Source: a virus. Taken from it: DNA of 21,781 bases. A model generated the notes under the pieces. It had not been told where the DNA came from and searched no databases. It worked only from the letters and a program-made list of their open reading frames with translations. Of this stretch, positions 7,385-14,073 are shown one piece after another. The position numbers were made by a program, and so were the translations under genes. Location: positions 1-21,781 of the IMG/VR virus record IMGVR_UViG_3300020160_000732; one strand, given 5' to 3'. The stretch's first letter is position 1, and the number at the start of each line of letters is the position of its first letter.

Positions 7385-7942
7385 TTACCGCGCCTTAAAC
7401 AGCTCGGTTGTGCCAGATGTAAAGAATTGATCGTCCTGTCCACCTACATATTCTTCAATTATTATTTGACTATAGCAATTTTGTGCTGATCTGCCACCAC
7501 CGTCCCAATAGTAGGTTGTGTTTATTCTAACCTCGTGGTTGTCGTCAGCGTATGATCTGTGTTGGTATCCTATTCGTCCGTTAGTCGTACCCCAGGTAGG
7601 AAAATCCCATACTAGAGTATTTCCATCTTCGATATGTGTGCCCGACATATTGTGCCAGAAGTAAACTTGACCGTTAACATAAAATTTCCAATGGCTGATC
7701 ACATGGCTGGCCGCTACCCAGGCATAAGGTATTCTATACATGAATCTTATTCTCGAATCGGCCCGCCTAGGAGTAAAATCTACAAAACCGCCTGGTATCC
7801 AATTGTAGCTGTTATTTGGATTCCACTCACCACCGGTGTAGGTTGACTGATAGTGCTGAATGGTTCTGTTTCGTAGATCAGCTACAGGAATGGTTACTGT
7901 TCCTGCTGAATTTTTCAAAGTTGATACGGTTAAGGTCGCCAT
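7385..7942 (-). CDS. Fibre-like virion protein, family A copy 4
   Basis: 185 aa. MATLTVSTLKNSAGTVTIPVADL resembles the N termini of the family-B proteins as well as family A, suggesting a common attachment segment. The body has WNPNNSYNWIPGGFVDFTPRRADSRIRF, HVISHWKFYVNGQVYFWHNMSGTH, DFPTWGTTNGRIGYQHRSYADDNHE and YWDGGG, then a C-terminal extension (GGQDDQFFTSGTTELFKAR) not present in the other copies. Start and the previous stop overlap as TAATG, with GGAG upstream. Confidence 0.72.
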   Translation of the reverse strand: MATLTVSTLKNSAGTVTIPVADLRNRTIQHYQSTYTGGEWNPNNSYNWIPGGFVDFTPRRADSRIRFMYRIPYAWVAASHVISHWKFYVNGQVYFWHNMSGTHIEDGNTLVWDFPTWGTTNGRIGYQHRSYADDNHEVRINTTYYWDGGGRSAQNCYSQIIIEEYVGGQDDQFFTSGTTELFKAR

Positions 7943-8451
7943 TAGTTAAGTATCTCCTGTACTATCATTTGTCCTTGTGCGCCAATTGCTACTCGTCCAG
8001 TACCATTCCAGTAGTAGGTAGTGTAGGCTCTGAGTTCGTGGTTATCGTTGGCATAGGATCTCATTTGTAGACCTATTCTGCTTGAATATGTGCCCCAGCT
8101 TGGAACTTCGAATTCATATGTATCTCCTCGTTCAAGATGGGTTCCACTAACTGACCAACGGAAATATTCTAGACCATCAGCAAATAATTTCCAATGACTA
8201 ATAGCGTGACTGGCCGCTACCCAGGCTACCGGAATCCTCATAGTGAATCGAATTCTACTATCGGCACGCCTAGGAGTCATATCTCTGAAGGCCCCGGGAA
8301 TCCAGTTATAGTTATTATCTGGATTCCACTCGCTAGCATAAGTGGCCTGATAGTGTTGTATAACTCTTATTCGTAAATCTTTAATGGGAACACGACCAGT
8401 AAGGTCGTATGTGGCCGCATTTATGTAAGGTACGTTTAGTGTATTTGGCAT
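7942..8451 (-). CDS. Fibre-like virion protein, family A copy 3
   Basis: 169 aa. Closest to copy 4 in the window: both share RRADSRIRF, an AWVAASHVISHWK-like block and RSYANDNHE-like block, so these two likely arose by a recent duplication. N-terminal segment LNVPYINAATYDLTGRVPIKDLRIRVIQHY. Ends with YYWNGTGRVAIGAQGQMIVQEILN. Confidence 0.72.
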   Translation of the reverse strand: MPNTLNVPYINAATYDLTGRVPIKDLRIRVIQHYQATYASEWNPDNNYNWIPGAFRDMTPRRADSRIRFTMRIPVAWVAASHAISHWKLFADGLEYFRWSVSGTHLERGDTYEFEVPSWGTYSSRIGLQMRSYANDNHELRAYTTYYWNGTGRVAIGAQGQMIVQEILN

Positions 8452-8452
8452 A

Positions 8453-8974
8453 TCAATAAATTCCCGGCCTGTATTCTTCTATGATCATTTGTCCGTAGCA
8501 ATTTTGATTACTGCCGCCACCGTCCCAATATCTTGTTGTAAAAACTCTGTTTTCGTGGTTATCGTTGGCATAGGCTCGCATTTGGTAACCAACCCCGTAG
8601 TTTGTGCCATACCATCCTGCTATGTCCCAAACGAACCACCCAAAATCTTCTAAATGATTCCCACTAATACTGTGAGATCCGACTACACCTCCCGGTCCTC
8701 CGACGAATTGCCAATGACTAATAACATGGGCCGCATTAATTCCAGCATAGGGAATGTGACATGATATCCTCAGCCTGTTGCCCGGTTCGACGTTGGTCCA
8801 AGATACATACATCCCGGGCACGTTATTGTAGTTAGTATCTGGGTTCCATTGACCGCCTGTGTAGGTTGCTCTATAGGTTTTTACAATCCTGTGACCTAGG
8901 TCAGCAACAGGAATAATTTCATTGGCTCTATTTGCCTCGGAGTATATCAGATTATCAACAATAACTGTACTCAT
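8453..8974 (-). CDS. Fibre-like virion protein, family A copy 2
   Basis: 173 aa. Family-A blocks are present: RIVKTYRATYTGGQWNPDTNYNNVPG, HVISHWQFVGGPGG (a small Gly-rich insertion in place of the NG turn), SISGNHLED, GYQMRAYANDNHE, TRYWDGGG. The Gly insertion may alter an exposed loop. Start overlaps the previous stop (ATGA). Confidence 0.72.
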   Translation of the reverse strand: MSTVIVDNLIYSEANRANEIIPVADLGHRIVKTYRATYTGGQWNPDTNYNNVPGMYVSWTNVEPGNRLRISCHIPYAGINAAHVISHWQFVGGPGGVVGSHSISGNHLEDFGWFVWDIAGWYGTNYGVGYQMRAYANDNHENRVFTTRYWDGGGSNQNCYGQMIIEEYRPGIY

Positions 8975-9495
8975 GGTATTACTATAAACTCCTCAATGAA
9001 GATTGAACTTTCTGCAGCCTGGTTACTGCCACCGCCGTCCCAATAGCCTGTTCCGTGGAACAGGGCTCTATTACCGGCACTGTAATTTCGACTCTGATAG
9101 CCTATACGTTGGTTGCTAACTCCCCAACTGGCCACTTGCCAAACATAGGTATGTCTATGTTCATAGTGATGTCCGGAAATACTATGGCGCCCTCTTTCGG
9201 TGCCCGCGGCATAGAATATGTTGTGGGTGATACAATGTCCGTTGATGAACGCATAAGACAGAGATATGGTAAATCTAATCTGTGTGTCGCCTCTAGCCGG
9301 AGTATAGTCAACGTAACCGTTGGGCATCCATGCGTAGCCTGTGCTAGGTTCCCAGGATCCGCTTCTGTAGGAACTCCTATAGACTTTAACTGTCTGATGA
9401 CGTAGTTCTGCTGGCGGTATACCTGCGCTCACACTATTGTAAGGGTCGATAGATGTGCCGATGTCTTTTATGTAATCAACTAGAACGGAACTCAT
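8971..9495 (-). CDS. Fibre-like virion protein, family A copy 1
   Basis: 174 aa. Family-A pattern: RHQTVKVYRSSYRSGSWEPS, YVDYTPARGDTQIRFT, CITHNIFYAAGTERGRHSISGHH, WQVASWGVSNQRIGYQSRNYSAGNR and YWDGGGSNQ, final IFIEEF. First family-A copy on the transcript, directly after the chaperone-like gene at 9499-9963. Confidence 0.72.
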   Translation of the reverse strand: MSSVLVDYIKDIGTSIDPYNSVSAGIPPAELRHQTVKVYRSSYRSGSWEPSTGYAWMPNGYVDYTPARGDTQIRFTISLSYAFINGHCITHNIFYAAGTERGRHSISGHHYEHRHTYVWQVASWGVSNQRIGYQSRNYSAGNRALFHGTGYWDGGGSNQAAESSIFIEEFIVIP

Positions 9496-9498
9496 TGA

Positions 9499-9963
9499 TT
9501 AAAGCCCTCCGCCCCTGTAAGGACCCGCCGCTTTTCCATCTGGTCTTGTTGGCCATTCTACTCCAACTAATTGGCCGTTACTAAATGAAGGAGTCGCTGT
9601 GTCAGTTATGTCTGCCAGGGCCTGCATGTAATCTTGCCACTCTTGGCTTATGGGTTCGCCAGTTCTAAATGCCCTTAGGGTGACCCAGTCTGTTTCTTTC
9701 ATGCGATTGTCACGTTGTCTTCTAAGTTCACGCAGAGGAGCACCTGCTAGTATTTCTTCAGCTTTGGCTTCAACTACTTCTTTACTGGGCTTGGGTATTG
9801 TTGAATCTTGCCAATCTAGCCCATCGTAATCTAACCCCTGTAAGGTCCAACGTGTTCCGGGATATAGGGACTGGAGTGCCTGCGGTATTGGCAGGACACG
9901 TTTTGGTGTTACTGGTGCCGACGGTGGTCCGTCATTGTTAAGATATTCGTTTGAATCTGACAT
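9499..9963 (-). CDS. Tail-assembly-chaperone-like protein (Phage_tail_APC type C terminus)
   Basis: 154 aa. The C-terminal half, with PLRELRRQRDNRMKETDW (about residues 75-92) then a run ending GEPISQEWQDYMQALADI, is the pattern of tail-fibre assembly/APC proteins (R-x-x-RD...TDW...EW..Y...L.D). The N-terminal half matches the smaller protein at 7025-7363. Such proteins assist folding or attachment of tail fibres. Preceded by AGAGGAAATC and by a T4-like late box at 9985-9992. Confidence 0.75.
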   Translation of the reverse strand: MSDSNEYLNNDGPPSAPVTPKRVLPIPQALQSLYPGTRWTLQGLDYDGLDWQDSTIPKPSKEVVEAKAEEILAGAPLRELRRQRDNRMKETDWVTLRAFRTGEPISQEWQDYMQALADITDTATPSFSNGQLVGVEWPTRPDGKAAGPYRGGGL

Positions 9964-9984
9964 GATTTCCTCTTTATCTATAGC

Positions 9985-9992
9985 TATTTAGC
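9985..9992 (-). promoter_or_regulatory. T4-type late promoter box GCTAAATA
   Basis: GCTAAATA lies about 21 nt before the ATG at 9963, with a ribosome site between. One base pair pattern away from TATAAATA at the first two positions; the TAAATA core is intact. Confidence 0.45.
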
Positions 9993-10011
9993 AGAGGTTT
10001 TTCTGTCTTAG

Positions 10012-10653
10012 TTAGAATGATGCTCTTGCGATTTCCTGGGCAATGCTGAAACTCACACCTGTTTCGTAGGCGTCAGCACCGTTTTGATAGTTACTGATAG
10101 TGGTATTTACTGTCATGGTAAAGTTACTACCGCCCGCACTTTTTGCAGCAATGCTATAGTTGTGCCAATCTGTTGAACCGGGACTATCGATCCAGTTTAA
10201 CTGTATGTAGCTGGGTGTGCTGTCGTTGTTGTTATCGTAACGGCTAACACCGGCACCAATCCATCGGCCACCGGAGTTTTGAGCGTTTAAAGTTGTGCCC
10301 CATCCACTGTAGCTGGCACCGATTAGTGCGTCGTCTCGTAAGACAGTAAAAACAATGTCCTGATGTGCTTCGTAGAACATGTTAAATTCTATGTGGATGG
10401 CACTTTTTATACTGTGAGGTTTAATAGCAATGTCTAGAGGTCTAATGATACATCCGCCCCAAGGTTGCCCTAATCCTGAAAAATCATTTCTCATACCACC
10501 ATCGTTGTTTGGCACACTAAGATAAAAACGTTCCATGACCGTGCTATGTGTGACCTGTACTACAGATCCCGGAGAATATAGTGTACTGGGATTAATACAA
10601 TAGACAAATGAACCAGATTGAGGTTGTATGGTATTGACTGCTAGTATGCTCAT
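10012..10653 (-). CDS. Fibre-like virion protein, family B copy 3
   Basis: 213 aa. N terminus MSILAVNTIQPQSGSFVY is the family-B attachment-type segment; the body has FNMFYEAHQDIVFTVLRDDALIGAS, YDNNNDSTPSYIQLNWIDSP and a final GVSFSIAQEI. It is about 20 residues longer than the other two copies. Probably a structural, surface-exposed tail or fibre protein; no sequence-based function beyond that. Confidence 0.68.
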   Translation of the reverse strand: MSILAVNTIQPQSGSFVYCINPSTLYSPGSVVQVTHSTVMERFYLSVPNNDGGMRNDFSGLGQPWGGCIIRPLDIAIKPHSIKSAIHIEFNMFYEAHQDIVFTVLRDDALIGASYSGWGTTLNAQNSGGRWIGAGVSRYDNNNDSTPSYIQLNWIDSPGSTDWHNYSIAAKSAGGSNFTMTVNTTISNYQNGADAYETGVSFSIAQEIARASF

Positions 10654-11225
10654 GGTGAAGGTGCTATATCAAAATTGGCGTATATTTCTCGTACCCAACC
10701 AAAGCTGACACCATTTTCGTGATCGTCTTGGCCTGCACTACCAACGGGTCGATTCATTGCGAAGGTATAGGTTCCGCCGCTTGAGCTACGCACACAGGGA
10801 CTGTAGTAACGACTAGCTGTGGAGTTGGCTTTAACGAACCAATTGATGGTGCTGTTTTGTGGAGTAGATCCGTAGTCGTTATCGTATAGTGGAGTCAGTA
10901 TGTTTGACCAGCGGACGTTGCCCCTATAGGTATTGTAGCCAATCAAGTTACTATTCTCCATGATGCCAAACCCACAATCGTGATGCATTTCGTAATGTAT
11001 GGTATAACGTATCCATATCCAAGAGTCTGAACTAGTCGGAACAATAGTCGCTCTCAACTGTGTGATCTCAGTTCCGTTACCGCTTGGCTGAGCCGTATAC
11101 GTAGGTCGAGTGTCTGTTCTTACGTATATTGTCTGTGCAACACGCCCGGACTGTAGCAGTCTATTAGGAAAGCTGATAGCTGTTCCCGACTGCGGTTGTA
11201 GTTTGTTTACTGTTAAGCTGGCCAT
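10650..11225 (-). CDS. Fibre-like virion protein, family B copy 2
   Basis: 191 aa. MASLTVNKLQPQSGTAISFPNRLLQSGRVAQTIYV then IRYTIHYEMHHDCGFGIMENSNLIGYNTYRG, YDNDYGSTPQNSTINWFV and ENGVSFGWVREIYANF. The block order is the same as in the other family-B copies. Stop and next start overlap (ATGA). Confidence 0.7.
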   Translation of the reverse strand: MASLTVNKLQPQSGTAISFPNRLLQSGRVAQTIYVRTDTRPTYTAQPSGNGTEITQLRATIVPTSSDSWIWIRYTIHYEMHHDCGFGIMENSNLIGYNTYRGNVRWSNILTPLYDNDYGSTPQNSTINWFVKANSTASRYYSPCVRSSSGGTYTFAMNRPVGSAGQDDHENGVSFGWVREIYANFDIAPSP

Positions 11226-11232
11226 ATTCTCG

Positions 11233-11808
11233 TTATCCGGGCATTATTTCTTGTACCATAGCCCAACTAACGCCTCTTTCATAGTTATCCGTTGCAGCCA
11301 TGTTGGTAGTTACGTTAAATGCTATGTTGTAAACACCGCCGCCTGATCCCGTGGCACCTAGTTGATAAAATATGTCTGCTGCCGTATTTACTTGATCCCA
11401 ATAGGCCAAATGCATCACAGAGGGAGTAGAGTTGTTGTCAAAGCTATGCTCGTATTCAGCAGTACCGATTCCGGAATATCGAGTATTACCGACTTCGGTA
11501 TTAAAGCCTATAACAGTATTATCGCGCAGTGCTTTAAATGTCACATTGTGATGACATTCGTAAAAAAGCCACCACTGTATGTAACAAATGCTATTACTGA
11601 ATTTTTTAGCTATCCTCAGGTTTAATCCTTCGAATACAAGCGGATTACCTGAAATAGGAAGGCTAGAATAGGTAGTGGGAAAGTCAAATCTGCGCCATAC
11701 GGTTTGTATAACCTGTCCGGGACTGGTTATATAGGTGCCTTGCGGCATCGCGATAGCCCAATTATTTTCCGGAGTTCCCCGTAGTTCGTTTACGGCTAGT
11801 GTGCTCAT
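11233..11808 (-). CDS. Fibre-like virion protein, family B copy 1
   Basis: 191 aa. MSTLAVNELRGTPENNWAIAMPQGTYITSPGQVIQTV, then WWLFYECHHNVTFKALRDNTVIGFNTE, DNNSTPSVMHLAYWD and YERGVSWAMVQEIMPG. Starts one base after the stop of the 51-aa gene, so the two are coupled. Family B and family A share the short N-terminal leader (M-x-x-L-x-V-x-x-L), suggesting a common docking site on the virion. Confidence 0.7.
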   Translation of the reverse strand: MSTLAVNELRGTPENNWAIAMPQGTYITSPGQVIQTVWRRFDFPTTYSSLPISGNPLVFEGLNLRIAKKFSNSICYIQWWLFYECHHNVTFKALRDNTVIGFNTEVGNTRYSGIGTAEYEHSFDNNSTPSVMHLAYWDQVNTAADIFYQLGATGSGGGVYNIAFNVTTNMAATDNYERGVSWAMVQEIMPG

Positions 11809-11964
11809 TTAGACAATACTCCAATCCCCTTGGACTGTTACTGTAACGCCGCTGTTAATGGTAATTGGACCAATAGAAACATAGTTAGTACCAGCAGATA
11901 GCGTAGTAGACCCGGTGATGGTAGTAGGGCCTTGCATAGTAAAAACCTGTAGTGTCATTGCCAT
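11809..11964 (-). CDS. Small fibre-operon protein, 51 aa
   Basis: A short frame from ATG 11964 (MAMTLQVFTMQGPTTITGSTT...) to TAA at 11809, with a good ribosome site (AAGGAG, about seven nt away) and the late promoter TATAAATA upstream. Composition is Thr/Ser/Gly/Val-rich with alternating beta-type residues (GPITINSGVTVTVQGDW), like a beta-strand cap or a short adhesin repeat. First gene of the tail operon. Function unknown; structural by context. Confidence 0.7.
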   Translation of the reverse strand: MAMTLQVFTMQGPTTITGSTTLSAGTNYVSIGPITINSGVTVTVQGDWSIV

Positions 11965-11989
11965 TTTATTGCTCCTTGAGTGTTTCTAG

Positions 11990-11997
11990 TATTTATA
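11990..11997 (-). promoter_or_regulatory. Perfect T4 late promoter TATAAATA for the tail operon
   Basis: TATAAATA followed by a 25-nt leader with AAGGAG before the ATG at 11964. It begins at the base after the CCA of tRNA-Gly, so it marks the border between the tRNA cluster and the late structural operon. Confidence 0.85.
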
Positions 11998-12071
11998 TGG
12001 AGCGGGTAGAGAGAATCGAACTCTCACACTAACCTTGGCAAGGTCACAGGCTACCTTTACATCATACCCGC
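11998..12071 (-). tRNA. tRNA-Gly(GCC)
   Basis: Acceptor GCGGGTA/TACCCGC, anticodon loop TTGCCAA, T loop TTCGATT, encoded CCA. The first ten bases are also the last codons and stop of the GNAT-like gene. Confidence 0.92.
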
Positions 12072-12499
12072 TTATATTCGTAGTTTACAGTGTCTGAATT
12101 TTCTCTAAAAACTCCAGCACCGTTTTTCAAGTGAAACTTCTTGGCCATTTCAGTCTTAGGACTTAGAGTTACAAAACGTTCTACACTAGGATAATCTTTT
12201 TGTATTTGAGCAACTGTTTCCATAAGCAATTCTCTACCTGCGCCCGGAGCATAACTCCAGATGGTATAGAATATCGCTGTAGTAGGATTTTCAGTCTCCT
12301 GTGCTAGATCTGCTACTTCTGCTGGAATAAAATCATGTAGACTAACACATACAATGGCCCTAGGAATATCTTCAACTAGGGCACTGACAAACTTGTTTTT
12401 GCCGCCTACGCGGAATTCTTTTGAAATCTCGGGACGTACTGGATCGTCCTTGATGTATTCAAGTATTGGATTAGTGATGTCTCTGATGAATGATAGCAT
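12062..12499 (-). CDS. GNAT-like acetyltransferase fold protein
   Basis: 145 aa. The centre and C-terminal half fit the GNAT layout: a strand AIVCVSLHDF, a strand TAIFYTIWSYAPGAGRELL with a glycine loop where the acetyl-CoA pyrophosphate loop would lie, a helix ETVAQIQKDY, then VERFVTLSPKTEMAKKFHLKNGA and a final strand. The Q/RxxGxG/A motif is degenerate (PGAGR), so activity is uncertain. A late-type box lies 22 nt upstream of the start. Its last ten bases are shared with tRNA-Gly. Confidence 0.6.
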   Translation of the reverse strand: MLSFIRDITNPILEYIKDDPVRPEISKEFRVGGKNKFVSALVEDIPRAIVCVSLHDFIPAEVADLAQETENPTTAIFYTIWSYAPGAGRELLMETVAQIQKDYPSVERFVTLSPKTEMAKKFHLKNGAGVFRENSDTVNYEYKRV

Positions 12500-12520
12500 A
12501 AGAATTAAGTCTGTATATTA

Positions 12521-12528
12521 TATTTATC
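12521..12528 (-). promoter_or_regulatory. T4-type late promoter box GATAAATA
   Basis: GATAAATA, followed by TAATATAC and an A/T-rich leader to the ATG at 12499. No strong ribosome site is seen in the leader. Confidence 0.5.
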
Positions 12529-12539
12529 AGTCTCTGGTT

Positions 12540-12764
12540 TTATTCAGACTGATTAGGTTTTTTCTTTCGAAGTTTTTCGAGATATTCTCGACCAATTTTA
12601 CCTGCTTCAATTTCTCGAAGTGCTGTAATGTTTGGACCATTAGTGGAACTAACCAAAGGCATGTGGCCCCTCTTTAATTCCCTCGATCTAATTGAAGCAA
12701 TTAGTACCAGATCAAATCGATTGCCGACCTGTGCTACTGCCAGTTCTGAAGTTATACGTGCCAT
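12540..12764 (-). CDS. rpoZ: RNA polymerase omega subunit homolog
   Basis: 74 aa, similar in length to a short bacterial omega. The N-terminal MARITSELAVAQVGNRFDLVLIASIRSRELKRG matches the omega core pattern (MARxT...VxNRFELVLLAxxRAR), and NITALREIEAGKI matches the conserved NPVVALREIxxGK strand-helix. In bacteria omega binds the beta' C terminus and stabilises the polymerase. A phage copy could alter host polymerase assembly or alarmone response (inference). Start has AAAGGA; it follows tRNA-Ala by 24 nt. Confidence 0.82.
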   Translation of the reverse strand: MARITSELAVAQVGNRFDLVLIASIRSRELKRGHMPLVSSTNGPNITALREIEAGKIGREYLEKLRKKKPNQSE

Positions 12765-12788
12765 ACATTTCCTTTAGTAAAAATAAAC

Positions 12789-12864
12789 TGGTGGAGGTGA
12801 CAAGGATCGAACTTGCTACATCCTGCTTGCAAAGCAGGCGCTCTCCCAAATGAGCTACACCCCC
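12789..12864 (-). tRNA. tRNA-Ala(UGC), copy 1
   Basis: Acceptor GGGGGTG/CACCTCC with the G3:U70 pair that defines alanine identity; anticodon arm CCTGC-TTTGCAA-GCAGG; encoded CCA. Confidence 0.95.
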
Positions 12865-12872
12865 GAAAATAA

Positions 12873-12934
12873 CAGGTTGCTTTTTTACGGTTTGAATTAA
12901 AAGTTCAATGTATAAAGTTTGCTGAACGCAACCT
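12873..12934 (-). ncRNA. E3: AGGAT-family RNA element with a Lys-anticodon-like hairpin
   Basis: Closing stem AGGTTGC/GCAACCT, 5' motif GTTCAGCAAAC, 3' motif AAAAAAG. Here the stem begins AGGTT and the opposite strand is AACCT, a compensated change. The apical hairpin is TTGAA-CTTTTAA-TTCAA, which has exactly the 5-bp stem and 7-nt loop of a tRNA-Lys(UUU) anticodon arm. Lies between two tRNAs with the usual short A/T spacers. Confidence 0.8.
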
Positions 12935-12939
12935 AAAAT

Positions 12940-13013
12940 TGGAGCGGGGTAGGAGAATCGAACTCCTCGCTTTAGCTTGGAAGGCTAAGGTATTACCACT
13001 ATACGAACCCCGC
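12940..13013 (-). tRNA. tRNA-Gly(UCC)
   Basis: Acceptor GCGGGGT/ACCCCGC, anticodon arm TTAGC-CTTCCAA-GCTAA, encoded CCA. Confidence 0.95.
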
Positions 13014-13019
13014 GATAAT

Positions 13020-13053
13020 TGGTCGGAGTACAAGGATTCGAACCTTATATTCC
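13020..13053 (-). pseudogene. 3' fragment of a broken tRNA-Pro
   Basis: T arm TAAGG-TTCGAAT-CCTTG, acceptor strand TACTCCG, discriminator A and encoded CCA are intact, but D and anticodon arms are absent; the fragment begins right after the spacer of the upstream intact tRNA-Pro. Its acceptor strand is complementary to the isolated 5' fragment CGGAGTG at 13666, about 600 bases upstream on the same strand. Confidence 0.75.
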
Positions 13054-13057
13054 AAAT

Positions 13058-13136
13058 TGGTCTCGGGTGAGGGATTTGAACTCTCATTGTTCCTCGTCCC
13101 AAACGAGGTGCCATAACCAGATTAGGCGAACCCGAG
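13058..13136 (-). tRNA. tRNA-Pro(UGG), intact copy inside the broken one
   Basis: Acceptor CTCGGGT/ACCCGAG, anticodon arm CCTCG-TTTGGGA-CGAGG, encoded CCA. Its first 15 bases encode the last codons and stop of the HNH gene. It sits between the two halves of another tRNA-Pro. Confidence 0.92.
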
Positions 13137-13604
13137 TCTAACTCTAACATACTCGTCTATTGCGGGTTGTACCTCAACAACATAACGACTATGTACATAA
13201 CTATGATGTGTAGGGCAAAGCGGAACTAAATTGTTAGGATCATTATTTTCATGGTTATGATCGTAATGATGAACTGCTACAATTTTATCCTCTCCACATA
13301 CTACACACTTCTTTTCATGATGAAGAAAGCAAATGGACTGATAGTTTTCACCTTTCCAATTACCGTTTCCTTCACCACTTCTAAAATGCTTGTTAGCACA
13401 ACTACGACTACAAGTACCTTTTGATTCTTTATAGTTCTTAATTGGCTTACTACAAACCGCGCACTCAACTACATTAGTAGGATTCAAAAAACACGATGTT
13501 TCATGCTTCTTTATATTACCTACAGTAGTTTCTTTAGCACAATGTACGCAACCTATCTTACGATTCATTGCTAACAGCCCAGGTGTTGTTATTCTATTTT
13601 TCAT
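13122..13604 (-). CDS. HNH homing-type endonuclease
   Basis: 160 aa from the ATG at 13604 (MKNRITTPG). The N-terminal half has paired Cys/His motifs (CVHC, H...C and CAVC...CSRSC), two small zinc-finger-like DNA-binding elements. The C-terminal HNH has CVVC (100-103), VHHYDHNHENNDPNNLVPLCPTHH. A late box GATAAATA lies exactly five bases before this ATG; the longer open frame begins inside a tRNA fragment and is unlikely. Located between the halves of a split tRNA-Pro with its stop inside an intact tRNA-Pro, typical of mobile tRNA-targeting endonucleases. Confidence 0.88.
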   Translation of the reverse strand: MKNRITTPGLLAMNRKIGCVHCAKETTVGNIKKHETSCFLNPTNVVECAVCSKPIKNYKESKGTCSRSCANKHFRSGEGNGNWKGENYQSICFLHHEKKCVVCGEDKIVAVHHYDHNHENNDPNNLVPLCPTHHSYVHSRYVVEVQPAIDEYVRVRLGFA

Positions 13605-13609
13605 ATAAC

Positions 13610-13617
13610 TATTTATC
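13610..13617 (-). promoter_or_regulatory. T4-type late box GATAAATA, leaderless for HNH gene
   Basis: GATAAATA, five bases (GTTAT), then ATG at 13604. No ribosome site. Confidence 0.65.
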
Positions 13618-13640
13618 ACAGCGATACAAAAACGAGATTT

Positions 13641-13666
13641 TCTCAACCAGACTGCGCCACACTCCG
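13641..13666 (-). pseudogene. 5' fragment of a broken tRNA-Pro
   Basis: Acceptor strand CGGAGTG, TG, D-arm 5' strand GCGC and D loop AGTCTGGTT, as in bacterial tRNA-Pro (C1:G72 type). After the D loop the sequence diverges into GAGAAAATCTC plus a T run. Its acceptor strand pairs with TACTCCG of the 3' fragment at 13020-13053 (one G-U pair). Confidence 0.7.
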
Positions 13667-13671
13667 AATAA

Positions 13672-13749
13672 ATTTGGGCAGGACTTGAACCTGCTTCGTC
13701 TTTCGACTACCGAGTATGTTTCAACTCCGCATTTCCCCTTACGGGCCTG
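13672..13749 (-). other. Degenerate class-II tRNA-like segment
   Basis: Contains a good T arm (GCAGG-TTCAAGT-CCTGC), a class-II variable arm (GTC-GAAA-GAC) and an upstream hairpin CCC-GTAA-GGG, but the acceptor strand after the T arm (CCAAATT) has no partner on the 5' side, the anticodon hairpin (GAGT/ACTC) has an 8-nt loop, and no CCA follows. Probably a decayed tRNA-Leu or -Ser gene. Confidence 0.4.
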
Positions 13750-13752
13750 TAA

Positions 13753-13989
13753 TTATTTACGCCTAATTTTCATTCCAACATAGGTGCCACAAAACGCACC
13801 CAAACAAGCCGGAATAAGCATCATATGATCATTGGTATAATTTATTACTGCTATGCTCGCAATAAAAAATGTTACAACTGCCCAGATGCTGGCACTAACT
13901 GTTTCGTTGTTTTGTATTGAACGAAGGTAGTAAGTATAAAAGACATCTGTAAAAAACAATGCTAAAAATGTTGTAATGTAATCGATCAT
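13753..13989 (-). CDS. Small three-helix membrane protein
   Basis: 78 aa. Three hydrophobic segments (about residues 4-20, 33-50 and 57-72), the last reading LIPACLGAFCGTYVGMKI with a GxxxG-like packing motif, and a positive C-terminal end (KIRRK), suggesting the end lies in the cytoplasm. It resembles small inner-membrane proteins common in tailed phages, function unknown. The ATG is only five bases after the CCA of tRNA-Val, with no ribosome site, so tRNA 3' processing would itself create a nearly leaderless mRNA. Confidence 0.7.
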   Translation of the reverse strand: MIDYITTFLALFFTDVFYTYYLRSIQNNETVSASIWAVVTFFIASIAVINYTNDHMMLIPACLGAFCGTYVGMKIRRK

Positions 13990-13994
13990 AAAAT

Positions 13995-14069
13995 TGGTAC
14001 CTGGTCACGGTCTCGAACCGCGGGCCCTCTCCGTGTAAAGGAGACGCTCTACCCCTGAGCTAACCAGGC
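13995..14069 (-). tRNA. tRNA-Val(UAC)
   Basis: Acceptor GCCTGGT/ACCAGGT (G-U first pair), anticodon arm TCTCC-TTTACAC-GGAGA, encoded CCA. Confidence 0.93.
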
Positions 14070-14073
14070 AAAT

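Noticed and set aside
12905-13150. Minus-strand frame of 81 codons
   Set aside because: Runs through E3, tRNA-Gly and the broken and intact tRNA-Pro; not a gene.
13020-13666. Group I intron in tRNA-Pro
   Set aside because: The break is not in the anticodon loop, the anticodon arm is absent from both fragments, a full tRNA-Pro lies inside, and I see no group I core motifs.
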